Assembly: GCF_033100795.1 (NCBI RefSeq)
Contig: NZ_JAWLVI010000006.1
Coordinates: 56,976-120,975, forward strand
Source: Pseudothioclava sp033100795
Lineage (GTDB): Bacteria; Pseudomonadota; Alphaproteobacteria; Rhodobacterales; Rhodobacteraceae
Direction of reading: 5' to 3'
Length of the DNA: 64,000 bases
Below, one piece after another: positions 9,007 through 17,607 of this stretch. Both the position numbers and the translations under genes were made by a program. Numbering within the stretch: the first letter of the stretch is position 1; every line of letters starts with the position of its first letter. Under the pieces are notes generated by a model. That model made no database searches. It was not told where the DNA came from and saw only the letters and a list, made by a program, of their open reading frames with translations.

Positions 9007-10243
9007 GTTCCGCCTCCCGGCTCCGTTCGACGTCACCGAAGGTCTGTCCCGTCTGCGACAACTGCGCCTCTCGACCAGTGAACTCTTGCCAACGGCGGAT
9101 GATGACATCGACGTATTTTGGATCGAGTTCGATCAGCGATGCGTGGCGCCCCGTCTTTTCAGCAGCGATCAGCGTCGTGCCGCTGCCGCCAAACGGGTCG
9201 AACACCAGGTCGCCTTTTCGGCTCGAGTTCCGGATAGCGCGTTCGACCAGCGCCACCGGCTTCATGGTGGGGTGCAGGTCATTCTTTGATGGCCGCTGGA
9301 TGTTCCACACATCGCCCTGGTCCCGATCGCCACACCAGTGGCGCTTTACGCCGTCAGGCCAGCCATAGAGGATCGGCTCGTACTGGCGCTGGTAATCAGC
9401 ACGGCCCAGCGTGAACCGGTCCTTCGCCCAGATGATGAAGGTCGACCAATGGCCGCCTGCCGACTTGAATGCTGCCTGCAGCGTCTGCAACTCGCTGGAC
9501 GACATGCAGATGTAGACCGCACCGTCGGTATGCGCGTTGATCAGCACGCAGGCGTCGTAAAGGAATTGGCCGAAGCCATCGCCCAAGGCGTCATTCTTGA
9601 TCCGCCGCCCCTTGCCAGCCTTCTCCGCGCCGACGCCGCCGGCGTAGTCCACGTTGTAGGGCGGATCGCAAAAGCAGAGGTCTGCCTTCACATCACCCAG
9701 CACCTTCTGCACGTCGGTAGAAACCGTGCTGTCGCCGCAGAGCAGCCGGTGATTGCCGAGGATCCAGAGATCGCCAGGTCGGCTGATCGGGTCTTCCGGC
9801 GTGTCCGGAATGTCGTCTTCACCCTCTTGCGGGCCAGTGCCCGCATCGAGGCTGTTCATCAGCCCGTTCAATTCATCATCCGTGAAGCCCGTCAGGCCAA
9901 GATCGAAATCAGCCTCCAGCAAGTCGGCCAGCTCAAGGTTCAGCAGATCCTTGTCCCACTCGGCATTCTCGCTGGAGCGGTTATCCATGATCCGGAAGGC
10001 GCGGGCTTGGGCCTCGGTCAGCCCCTTGGCCACATGCACCGGTGCGGATTTAAAACCGAGCTTGCGCGCCGCTTCCAGCCGCGTGTGCCCAGCCAGAACG
10101 ACCATTGCCTCATCGACAACGATGGGCTGGCGCCAGCCAAACTCCTGGATCGACGCTGCGACCGTGGCGATGGCCTGTTCGTTGCGCCGTGGGTTGCGCG
10201 CATAGGGAATGATCTGCGCAAGCGGCAGGTCCAAAACGTCCAT
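8987..10243 (-). CDS. ParB-like domain fused to N6/N4 DNA methyltransferase
   Basis: 418 residues. Residues 1-110 are a ParB/Srx-like domain: QIIPYARNPRRNEQAI, then VLAGHTRLEAARKLG and IMDNRSSENA. The methyltransferase domain follows, with catalytic motif DPPYN at 193-197 and the SAM-binding FDPFGGSGTTLIAAE near 350-365. Order IV then I makes it a beta-class enzyme that methylates adenine N6 or cytosine N4. Such fusions are common in alphaproteobacterial prophages, where they probably protect phage DNA or alter host regulation. A nuclease gene overlaps its 3' end. Confidence 0.93.
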   Translation of the reverse strand: MDVLDLPLAQIIPYARNPRRNEQAIATVAASIQEFGWRQPIVVDEAMVVLAGHTRLEAARKLGFKSAPVHVAKGLTEAQARAFRIMDNRSSENAEWDKDLLNLELADLLEADFDLGLTGFTDDELNGLMNSLDAGTGPQEGEDDIPDTPEDPISRPGDLWILGNHRLLCGDSTVSTDVQKVLGDVKADLCFCDPPYNVDYAGGVGAEKAGKGRRIKNDALGDGFGQFLYDACVLINAHTDGAVYICMSSSELQTLQAAFKSAGGHWSTFIIWAKDRFTLGRADYQRQYEPILYGWPDGVKRHWCGDRDQGDVWNIQRPSKNDLHPTMKPVALVERAIRNSSRKGDLVFDPFGGSGTTLIAAEKTGRHASLIELDPKYVDVIIRRWQEFTGREAQLSQTGQTFGDVERSREAEHAAIAV

Positions 10244-10727
10244 CGGTGTTTCCTTGGGATGTGTGACAAGCGAACGATACGTCCGCGAAACGAAACGGGT
10301 CTGGCCCGCGAAACGAAATGGGGTCAGACCCCCGTTTCGGTTCAGGCGGGTTGTGTCAGGCCGTCAGGCCTTTGTTTTCTTAGGGTTCGCGGCAAACCGA
10401 AACGAAACGGGTATTTTCAGGGGTGTCACTGGGAAACCCTCGCGCCTCGCCCCCCCGAATACGGTTTTGAACAGAAGGGACCCGTAAAATCAAAGGGTTA
10501 GGCACTGCAACCCGCTGGGCGGAGACAGTTTTTTCGGACAACCGCTCACCAGTTACACCCGAAAACCCGTTCAAACCGACACGGCTCTCTCAGACACACG
10601 ACGGTCATCTTATCGTTGGTATAACCTCCTGGAAGAAATCCGTCTTGCTTTCCGGTGTCTCACCGAAAAATGTCTCACTTGCACGAACCGGGTTGACAGG
10701 GCGGCCACAACGCGACCGCCCCGAGGG
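10244..10727. repeat. Non-coding stretch with three GAAACG-rich repeats and a hairpin
   Basis: No supported gene in 484 bases. An exact 15-bp direct repeat, CGAAACGAAACGGGT, occurs at 10286-10300 and 10398-10412, with a third, imperfect copy at 10309-10324. A hairpin can form between GGGTCTG (10297-10303) and CAGACCC (10325-10331), extended by GAAACGG/CCGTTTC. The region precedes the leftward methyltransferase gene, so these may be regulatory sites. I see no clear promoter. Confidence 0.5.
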
Positions 10728-11153
10728 TCACACCGTCTGCCGGATCACGAACTCCATCGACCGCTTGCGCGGCACGGTTCTGCCGTTGAGCTTCCAGACG
10801 ATCACAGCCAGCCCATACTCGAACCGCCGGTGTGCCGTGGCTCGGCTGATACCGTGGTGCCAGGTGATCCGCTTCCATGGCTTGCGATTGGCCCGCGCCC
10901 AGAGGATCTGGCCGATGTCCTTGTCCACCCACCGCAGCCACAGCATCGCCTCATCGGCCTGCGTGATCATCCGCGGTGATGGCAGCGGCTTTTTCATCCG
11001 GGGCTCCTGGCCCACCTGATCGGCGAAGGTCGAGATGTATTCCGGCCAGGCGCTGACATAACCCTGCGGACGGACCGGCGGCATGGACCACATCACATCG
11101 GCCGCGAGCTCCAGCCGATCGGCCACCATGGCGCGTGTCCAGTCATCGGCCAT
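10728..11153 (-). CDS. DUF6362-type phage protein, probable DNA-binding
   Basis: 141 residues from MADDWTRAMVADRLELAADV. The WPEYISTFADQVG region and the helix-turn-helix-like WHHGISRATAHRRFEYGLAVI near the C-terminus fit DUF6362 as I recall it. A DNA-binding role is suggested by that helix pair and the basic composition; nothing else in the sequence shows function. The start overlaps the preceding small gene by about ten bases. Confidence 0.75.
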   Translation of the reverse strand: MADDWTRAMVADRLELAADVMWSMPPVRPQGYVSAWPEYISTFADQVGQEPRMKKPLPSPRMITQADEAMLWLRWVDKDIGQILWARANRKPWKRITWHHGISRATAHRRFEYGLAVIVWKLNGRTVPRKRSMEFVIRQTV

Positions 11154-11352
11154 AGCGCACCTCCCTGACAGTTGGCAGCTTGCCATAAAGTTTCTCGCCC
11201 AGTTGGCGAACCAGTTCGCGTTCTGGCCAGGTCAGGCGCGGATCATCGAGCGAGACAGCCAGCATGTGCTGCTCATGCCAACCATCGCGCTTGACCTGTT
11301 CAGGGTCACGGCGATTGCCGCCGTAACCCTTGGGAGTAAACCGCATGCCCAT
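11143..11352 (-). CDS. Small hypothetical phage protein
   Basis: 69 residues, MGMRFTPKGYGGNRRDPEQV onward, basic and mostly helical. Its start overlaps the stop of the RuvC-like gene by one base, and its end overlaps the DUF6362 gene. The tight packing supports it as a real gene. No family recognised. Confidence 0.65.
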   Translation of the reverse strand: MGMRFTPKGYGGNRRDPEQVKRDGWHEQHMLAVSLDDPRLTWPERELVRQLGEKLYGKLPTVREVRYGR

Positions 11353-11885
11353 CAGGCTAGCCCTCCCTGCGTCTCAATCGCCCAGAGCAGGATCGCGATG
11401 GCATCGGCTTCGTTGTCATCGGCGGGGCTGAAACCGTGCTTGCGAGCGGCATCGATCATGGCCTGCTTGGGCGCGTTACCTTTGCCGGTGGCGTGGCGCT
11501 TGATAGTCCCCACCGGGACGCCCTGGTAAGGCACGCCCCGCAGCTCTGCCCAAGCTGTCAGCGTGGCCATCAGACCGCCGTAAACGTGGCTCGCGTCCGT
11601 GCCTGCGTGCCGACGGACCTCCTCGAAATAAATGGCTTCGATCGGTCCGGACAGGCGATCGATCTCGGTCAGCCAGTTGGTAAAGCGCAGGTAACGCATA
11701 CCGCCGCCATCGTAGCGTCCGGGCTTAAAGCTGACGGTGCCACTGGTGATCAGGCCGCCGAAGCCGCGCAGAGCCCAGCCGGTGGTGGTGCCAAGGTCGA
11801 GGGCAAGGATTGTCCGGCCGCGCTCGGGCGGCGGCATTTTCAGGGTTGCGCCGGCATTAGCGCTGGCGAGAGTCAGGTCAGCCAT
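11352..11885 (-). CDS. RuvC-like Holliday junction resolvase
   Basis: 177 residues with an RNase H-fold core. ILALDLGTTTGWAL near 27-40 supplies the first catalytic Asp; YFEEVRRHAG around 95-104 supplies the acidic residues of the second motif; DDNEADAIAILLW near the C-terminus is the third. Phage-encoded RuvC-like enzymes cut branched DNA before packaging and during recombination. It belongs to the leftward replication/recombination block. Confidence 0.88.
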   Translation of the reverse strand: MADLTLASANAGATLKMPPPERGRTILALDLGTTTGWALRGFGGLITSGTVSFKPGRYDGGGMRYLRFTNWLTEIDRLSGPIEAIYFEEVRRHAGTDASHVYGGLMATLTAWAELRGVPYQGVPVGTIKRHATGKGNAPKQAMIDAARKHGFSPADDNEADAIAILLWAIETQGGLA

Positions 11886-12094
11886 GGGTGGTCTCCTTTT
11901 CTGGTTGGCTGCTCGAGGTGGAAGACGACGGCGGTTGATGCTTGGCGGTACCGGCCGCCGTCGTCGGATTGAAACGGGACGATCTGTCTGAAGCGCGAGG
12001 CAGGGACTTCGTATCGTTTAGGGGGCACTCCCAGAGGGGTGCCCCCTAATACGAAGTATAGGGGTTTCCACTCTTCCTCATGCCACGCCCACAA
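11873..12094 (-). CDS. Small hypothetical phage protein
   Basis: 73 residues opening MWAWHEEEWKPLYFVLGGTP. The last 13 bases overlap the start of the resolvase gene, the packing seen throughout this operon. The composition (tryptophan-rich N-terminus, several Pro-Gly turns) shows no recognised family. It could be a spurious frame, since nothing beyond position supports it. Confidence 0.45.
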   Translation of the reverse strand: MWAWHEEEWKPLYFVLGGTPLGVPPKRYEVPASRFRQIVPFQSDDGGRYRQASTAVVFHLEQPTRKGDHPWLT

Positions 12095-12128
12095 GTATAT
12101 GATTTCATTTTCATTTCTCCCATTTTGG

Positions 12129-12241
12129 ATGACAAAGGTGCATGACAGAGGCCTTTGTCATCGTCATCGGCAAGCCATTGATTTTACTGGATTCATGACG
12201 AAGGCATGAGGATGACAAAGGCCTTCGTCATATGACAAAGT
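12129..12241. promoter_or_regulatory. Array of ATGACRRAGG palindromes and half-sites
   Basis: Two 20-bp near-perfect palindromes of the form ATGACRRAGG/CCTTYGTCAT lie at 12142-12161 and 12212-12231, 70 bp centre to centre. Single half-sites lie at 12129-12138 (ATGACAAAGG), 12195-12204 (ATGACGAAGG) and 12232-12241 (ATGACAAAGT). All sit in the gap between the primase-helicase gene and the next leftward gene. The arrangement resembles an operator or replication-protein binding array. Function is inferred. Confidence 0.6.
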
Positions 12242-14655
12242 CATGCCTCGCCCCCCTCCGGATAGACCCAGACAGCGGGGTTCTCGACTTCCCTGGCACG
12301 GCCCGAATGGGGACATTTGAAGTGGGTCGGCAGGACCACTTGCCCCTCGTCCAAGACCTCGCCGGTCTCGGCGTCGATCACTGGATCGCGTCCAAACCGC
12401 ATGCCCTCAACGACCAGATAGCCGAAGTGCGATCGGGTCGCGGCATAGCCGTGCTCAGCCATCTCCCGGCAGAACTTCACCAACCCTTTGGTTGCCAGGA
12501 CATTGAGGCGCTCCCGGATTGTGTACTGACTTCCTAGGCCATGCTGGTTCTCGAAAGCCGCACCGAATTGCGTCGATGTGTAAAGCCGCCCCTCAGCGGC
12601 TTCATCGAAGAGCAGCGTCAGGATGACATCGCGTTTCCGATCCCGCTCGGCATCGTGCTTCGCCCCGACCTCCTGACGGACAAGCCGCTCGTTCATCGGG
12701 TTGATCTCGACCCACTCGCCCTTGACCTTGTCGATGATCTTCGCCGCGAGCGCCGGCCCGTTGCGCAGCTCGATTTCCAGCTTGCGCTGTGGGCTTTCCT
12801 CGTCGGGCCGATGCAGGATCAGACCCGAGGTATAGAAGCCCCGCAGCGCGCTGGCCCCAGAGAGGGCCAGAAACGGGTCGTCCTTGACCTGTTGTTTGCT
12901 GAGTTTCTTGGTGTGGTGGACCAGGATCACGCCGCAATCGGGATTGATGTGATCGCGGAGCACCTCGACCCGGTCCTTGAGGAAGAACATCATCGCGGCA
13001 TTGTCGTTCTCGCCGCCACCGTCGGGCCCGCCATCGAAGAGGTTGCGGATCGGGTCGATGCAGATGATGTCCACGGGCTCGGCCGGAAAGGCGCGCCGGA
13101 TCGCCTCGGCGACATGGACACTGCCCTCGGTGTCGAGCAGCATCTTCAGCTTCGGCGTGGCCACCAGATTGTCGCGGGCACCGGCCATGATGCTTGGCGG
13201 CAGGGTGATCTGCTGCATGCGCTCGCGCAGATAGTGATACTGGATTTCCGCCTGCAGGTAGAAGATCCGCAGCGCACGCGGCGGCGTGAAGCCGAGGAAA
13301 GGCTGGCCGGCGGCCATGTGCACGAGCCAAGAGATCAGCAGGTCGCTCTTGCCGACCTTGGGTGCGCCACCCAGAACCAGCAGCCCGCCAGGCGTCAGCA
13401 CGCGCGGCGCGATGATATCGGCCGGCATGGGGCTCGTGTCATCCAAGAGCGCGCCAAGGGTGAAGGTGGGTATTTCGTCTGGAGCGGGTGCCGCGCTGTC
13501 GAGCCGGATGATGGGCGGGCCATGCTTTTCGACATGGATGGCCCAGAGCCGTTCGGACTCACGCTTGAGCCGTTCCACAGGCCACTGGGGCCGCAGCATG
13601 GCGGCGTTGTAGCCGCAGATGGCTTCCCAACCCTCGTCCTTCGACAGCCGTCCCTCATGGACCATGCGGATAAAATAGCCGATCGCGGCAGAGGCGCCCT
13701 CAAATCGTGACCAATCATCCTGACCGCCTTCGCGCACCGGCGTGACCAGCACCTCGTCCACGCGCGGCTTGTCGTGCGCGGTGAAATCCGGGGCGAGATT
13801 GACGCCCGGCGCGGGCGGCATGTCGGCTACGGCCTCGATGAACTCGGCCAGATCGCGTTCACGTGCGGAGTTCAGTTCGACGATCTGGACCTGGGTCTTC
13901 AGGCTGTTCTTGTAATAGACCGAGCCTGCCACCCGGATCGGCTGATGAGCCGAGCGAAAGTGCATGTCGCCGCCGACCTTGGCCGCGATATCACCGCGCA
14001 GGCGCGTCACCCGCGCAAGGTCGCTGCCCTCGGCAGGTTCGGTGAGTTTCCACCAGACATGGGCCTTGCGCTGTCCCTCAGCCGTGATGCCACCGCTTTC
14101 CACAACCATTGTGGGCGAGCCGAGATGGCGCTCGAGGTGGGAGCGCTTGGCGGCGATGTCACCTGTGTCGATATCTACGACCACGGTCTGCATCTGCAGG
14201 ATGTCAGCCGCCTTGGCCTGGCCGCTCGCCGCAACAGTGCCAGGGATGACGTAGACCGCCGCCCCCTCACGCGCGGCCCAGTTGGCAAAGGTCGTCATCT
14301 TGTCGGTGGTGTTTTCGCTCGCCTCAAGCCAGATGTTATGGGGCCGGCCATCGATGCCTTGACCCTTGTCGATGAAGCTGCGGACCGGGATTAGCCCGTC
14401 GCAATAACCGAACACCACCTCCATGAACTGAGCGATCTGTTCCGGATCCGGCTCATCACCGAAAACATCCACCATGGGGGCAGCATCATTGAAGTCGCGC
14501 CAGGGGTTGAAATGAACGAGGTTTTCTTTGGGCGCATCCGGCGTGGAAGCAGTTCCCGTCTTGTGATCATCGCCCTTGCGATCATCGTCATGAGCCATTT
14601 CGGCCTCCTCTCTGTAGTCATCTATGTCGGGCGGGTCTTTCAGGGCATCACTCAT
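12241..14655 (-). CDS. Primase-helicase: RepB-like primase region plus RecA-fold ATPase
   Basis: 804 residues from the ATG at 14655, which overlaps the upstream stop as ATGA. The N-terminal half has a primase-like segment (VVVDIDTGD, then RKAHVWWKLTEPAEG and FRSAHQPIRVAGSVYYK). The central ATPase carries Walker A GGAPKVGKSDLL, Walker B IICIDPIRNLF and ILVHHTKK, typical of RepA/DnaB-like hexameric helicases. A C-terminal winged-helix region follows. It probably initiates and drives phage replication. The repeat array at 12129-12241 begins at its stop codon. Confidence 0.85.
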   Translation of the reverse strand: MSDALKDPPDIDDYREEAEMAHDDDRKGDDHKTGTASTPDAPKENLVHFNPWRDFNDAAPMVDVFGDEPDPEQIAQFMEVVFGYCDGLIPVRSFIDKGQGIDGRPHNIWLEASENTTDKMTTFANWAAREGAAVYVIPGTVAASGQAKAADILQMQTVVVDIDTGDIAAKRSHLERHLGSPTMVVESGGITAEGQRKAHVWWKLTEPAEGSDLARVTRLRGDIAAKVGGDMHFRSAHQPIRVAGSVYYKNSLKTQVQIVELNSARERDLAEFIEAVADMPPAPGVNLAPDFTAHDKPRVDEVLVTPVREGGQDDWSRFEGASAAIGYFIRMVHEGRLSKDEGWEAICGYNAAMLRPQWPVERLKRESERLWAIHVEKHGPPIIRLDSAAPAPDEIPTFTLGALLDDTSPMPADIIAPRVLTPGGLLVLGGAPKVGKSDLLISWLVHMAAGQPFLGFTPPRALRIFYLQAEIQYHYLRERMQQITLPPSIMAGARDNLVATPKLKMLLDTEGSVHVAEAIRRAFPAEPVDIICIDPIRNLFDGGPDGGGENDNAAMMFFLKDRVEVLRDHINPDCGVILVHHTKKLSKQQVKDDPFLALSGASALRGFYTSGLILHRPDEESPQRKLEIELRNGPALAAKIIDKVKGEWVEINPMNERLVRQEVGAKHDAERDRKRDVILTLLFDEAAEGRLYTSTQFGAAFENQHGLGSQYTIRERLNVLATKGLVKFCREMAEHGYAATRSHFGYLVVEGMRFGRDPVIDAETGEVLDEGQVVLPTHFKCPHSGRAREVENPAVWVYPEGGEA

Positions 14656-15476
14656 GTCGAGGGCTCCGCCCGTTCGCGGCTGAAACGCTCCACTGGAGCG
14701 TTTCCAGAGACGCCGCTCACTCCCCAACAGCGCTCGGCCCAGGGGCAGAACCGGCATTCGAAGAAGTCGCGATTGGCGGCGACGCGGGGCAGCAGCTCGC
14801 CCGCATCCGTGGCGCGCAGGATGCGCACACCGCGATCGGACATGCGCTGCGCCAGCTCGGCGTCGAACGGCACCTGCTCGTGGTAAAGCTCAGCCGTGTC
14901 CTTGTTGATCGCGGTGAAGAGCGCCGGGTTGGCGGAAATCCCCGGCACCAGCGCTTCCATATAGGCCTGATAGACGGCGATCTGGGCGGCATAGACGGGC
15001 TTTGATTTCGCCACGCCGTCCTTGACGCAAGCACGCCAGTTCTTGGCATTCATCGTCTTGCATTCCCAGAGCGCGGGAGCGGCCAGACCAAAGCCCTCGG
15101 GCCCGGCGGCGATGATGCCATCGACATGTCCGCGGATGCGCCCACCGGCGACGGAGAAGCCGAACTGTCCGCCATCGGGCCGGTTGCCTTTGCGCGTATA
15201 GAGGTCAAAGCCTGCCTGTCTGAGCCAGGCAACGGCCAGATCCTCGAGCGCATGGCCGATGGCGAAGATGCGCAGCGACTGGCCAGAGAAGTCCTGCCCC
15301 TCGTCCTTTGGCGTCGCCGTGAACTCGAACTGCAGGGCGCGTTCGCAGGCGTGCCCCAGACGCGAACCGCCAAGATAGTCACGGGGCGCGCGGGTGGCGT
15401 TTTCAGCGGTGATGGCGGCGTCGACCTTCTCGTTGACCTGGTCGGCGAAGCTGGGCGTGTGGTTGTAATCCAGCAT
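14652..15476 (-). CDS. PD-(D/E)XK nuclease, RecB/Cas4-like
   Basis: 274 residues. The nuclease motifs are RIRGHVDGIIAAG (Asp), LWECKTMNAKNW (Glu-x-Lys) and a helix with YAAQIAVYQAYM. Cysteines early (LGHACERAL) and in FECRFCPWAERCW at the C-terminus resemble the four that hold an iron-sulfur cluster in Cas4/AddB-type nucleases. It would be a 5'-3' or flap exonuclease in phage recombination. It lies between the primase-helicase and a small zinc-ribbon protein, with ATGA overlaps at both ends. Confidence 0.85.
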   Translation of the reverse strand: MLDYNHTPSFADQVNEKVDAAITAENATRAPRDYLGGSRLGHACERALQFEFTATPKDEGQDFSGQSLRIFAIGHALEDLAVAWLRQAGFDLYTRKGNRPDGGQFGFSVAGGRIRGHVDGIIAAGPEGFGLAAPALWECKTMNAKNWRACVKDGVAKSKPVYAAQIAVYQAYMEALVPGISANPALFTAINKDTAELYHEQVPFDAELAQRMSDRGVRILRATDAGELLPRVAANRDFFECRFCPWAERCWGVSGVSGNAPVERFSRERAEPST

Positions 15477-15904
15477 CAGAAGGGCACCTCCGACTGGCTG
15501 GCGATCTGGAACATCTCTGCACGGAAGGCCTCTACCGTGACGACGATCAGCCGGTGCATGTCGTCTCTGGTCAGCTGGCCCAGCGTCCTATCCCAGCCGA
15601 TCCGCTCCATCTCGGGCGCAAGCGCGCGCATCACGGCGGGCAGCGCCTGGGTTTCCTCTTCGGTGAAATCCACCATGCTCAGTCCTCTTTTCGCTTTGCG
15701 GGTGAAGGCCGACTGGCACTGCATCGAGCAGAACCAGCGGTATGCGCGTTTGCCGCGGGGCTTGTTCGGATCGAACCAGCCGAAGCCGCGCGTGCGCGAT
15801 GTGCAGGCGGCGCAGAGCTGACCTCTCGGATGCCAGAGGCAATCAAAGCCCGGGCGATCCGCAGCCTCTGCGGGCGTGGATTGCATTTGCGCGACATGGC
15901 TCAT
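15476..15904 (-). CDS. DUF6511-type protein with zinc-ribbon-like cysteines
   Basis: 142 residues. The pairs LCAACTSR and WFCSMQCQSAF, about 25 residues apart, look like a small zinc-binding ribbon; an acidic helical C-terminus follows. I recall this combination as DUF6511 in rhodobacterial prophages. It sits between a Cas4-like nuclease and an SF2 helicase, so it may be part of a recombination complex; that is inference. Overlaps its neighbours by one and four bases. Confidence 0.75.
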   Translation of the reverse strand: MSHVAQMQSTPAEAADRPGFDCLWHPRGQLCAACTSRTRGFGWFDPNKPRGKRAYRWFCSMQCQSAFTRKAKRGLSMVDFTEEETQALPAVMRALAPEMERIGWDRTLGQLTRDDMHRLIVVTVEAFRAEMFQIASQSEVPF

Positions 15905-17595
15905 GCAGCCTCCCGCGCGGTCGGGGCCGCCTGCAGGATCAGCTGCCGGATCTCGCGCTTGTTGAACCCAAAGGTCATCAGGGCCGAGGCCTTGTAGCGG
16001 GTCAGGCCAAAGTCGCCGCGCGCGGCCGCCGAGAGATATTGCAGCTGCTTCTGGGTGGCGGGCTGGCCCAGCCAGCCGCGGGTCTTGAAGGCGCTCTCGT
16101 CGGTTTCAAGCTCATTGAGCCAGTCATCCGCCTGGGCGAGACACACGGATCGCTCGCCGATGCCCAGCAGCCGTGTTTCGGCCCCTTTGCGGCCGCCGAC
16201 AGCGTACCACTGGCCCTCGTACCAGAAGATGCCGCCCCAGGCCGTGAAGCCCGTGGCCATCAGCGCGTCCTCTGAGCCAAAGAGATCGACCCATTCGAAA
16301 CTCGAGCGCTTCAGCAGATCGATTTCCGTCATCACGAAACCGGACAGTTCACCGTCCGGTGCCTCCTGGCTCTTGGGGTCGTCCTCATCGTCTGCCACAA
16401 GTTCCCCGCAGATCGGGCACTCGCGGCAAGCCAGGGGGATGTCAGCTTTGCAGGACGGGCAGGTCTTCGTCGGGGCCTCGCCGGTCGCCGTCTTGCCCTC
16501 AAGATCGACGTCCTGCTCCAGCGTGCCATGGGTCAGGCTCGAGGTCCCGAAATCCAGCACGATACAGTCGGTCTTGACGACACCAGGGTGCTCCGCCGGA
16601 TCGACGGTTCGCAGCCCCCGGCCCACCATCTGGATCATGGTCGATTTGTAGGAGCTGGGGCGTAGCAGCACGACGCAGGAGGTGAGCGGGTGGTCCCAGC
16701 CCTCAGTGAGCACAGCCACGTTGGTGATGACGCGTATCTCACCGCGGGCGAAGGCCGCCAGAATGTTGCGCCGTTCCTCGCTGGGCAGATCGCCATGGAT
16801 CAACCCCGTCGGGATGCCGGCCGCGTTGAAGGCTTCGGCCACATGCACCGCATGCGCCACTGTCGAGCAGAAGACGACCGTGGGCCGGTCGTTTGCTTTC
16901 TCCCGCCAGTGGCGGATCACCTCTTCGGTGATCGGCGCGCGGTCCATGATCTCGGCCACTTCCGCCATGTCGAAATCCGACACGGTCTTGCGCACGGCCT
17001 TGAGCTTGTCCTGCACGCCAACGTCGATGACGAAGGTACGCGGCGGCACCAGGTGACCCGAGGCGATCAATTCCCCAAGCCGGACCTGATCGGCGACATT
17101 GTCGAAGACCGCCCGCAGCCCCTTTTTGTCACCCCGGTTCGGCGTCGCCGTGACCCCGAAGATGCGCGCGTCAGGGTTGGTATCGCGCACATGATCGATG
17201 ATACGACGGTAGCTGTCGGCGACCGCGTGATGGGCCTCGTCGATGACCAGCAGGTCCAGCTTCGGCATGGTCGCCAGATTGCGTTCGCGCGTCAGCGTCG
17301 GGACCATGGCGAAGGTCACCTGACCGCCCCAGGACTTGGTCGTGGCATCCACCACCGAGGTGGTCAGGCCCGGATTGACCCGCCCGAACTTTGCGCGGTT
17401 CTGCGCTGTCAGCTCATCACGATGGGCCAGCACGCAGGCCTTGGCGTCGGTGTCGCCGATGCTTTCGCCGGTGACGGCAGACAGCATGATCGTCTTTCCC
17501 GCCCCGGTCGGGGCGATGCCGAGCGTGTTGGCTCGAGTGGCGAGCGCAGCCAAGCTGCGCTCGACGAAGAGTTTCTGGCGGGGACGCAGTCGCAT
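15901..17595 (-). CDS. DEAD/DEAH-box helicase (SF2, SSL2-like)
   Basis: 564 residues. Motif I is IAPTGAGKTIM near 27-37, motif II VIDEAHHAV, motif III FGVTATPNR, and motifs V-VI are EGWDHPL and QMVGRGLRT. A zinc-ribbon-like CPSCKADIPLACRECPICG follows around 385-405, then a helical C-terminus. It should be an ATP-driven translocase on DNA, of the kind often found with phage annealing and nuclease proteins. Contained in the leftward replication/recombination operon. Confidence 0.93.
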   Translation of the reverse strand: MRLRPRQKLFVERSLAALATRANTLGIAPTGAGKTIMLSAVTGESIGDTDAKACVLAHRDELTAQNRAKFGRVNPGLTTSVVDATTKSWGGQVTFAMVPTLTRERNLATMPKLDLLVIDEAHHAVADSYRRIIDHVRDTNPDARIFGVTATPNRGDKKGLRAVFDNVADQVRLGELIASGHLVPPRTFVIDVGVQDKLKAVRKTVSDFDMAEVAEIMDRAPITEEVIRHWREKANDRPTVVFCSTVAHAVHVAEAFNAAGIPTGLIHGDLPSEERRNILAAFARGEIRVITNVAVLTEGWDHPLTSCVVLLRPSSYKSTMIQMVGRGLRTVDPAEHPGVVKTDCIVLDFGTSSLTHGTLEQDVDLEGKTATGEAPTKTCPSCKADIPLACRECPICGELVADDEDDPKSQEAPDGELSGFVMTEIDLLKRSSFEWVDLFGSEDALMATGFTAWGGIFWYEGQWYAVGGRKGAETRLLGIGERSVCLAQADDWLNELETDESAFKTRGWLGQPATQKQLQYLSAAARGDFGLTRYKASALMTFGFNKREIRQLILQAAPTAREAA

Positions 17596-17607
17596 GGGCC
17601 GATCCCC

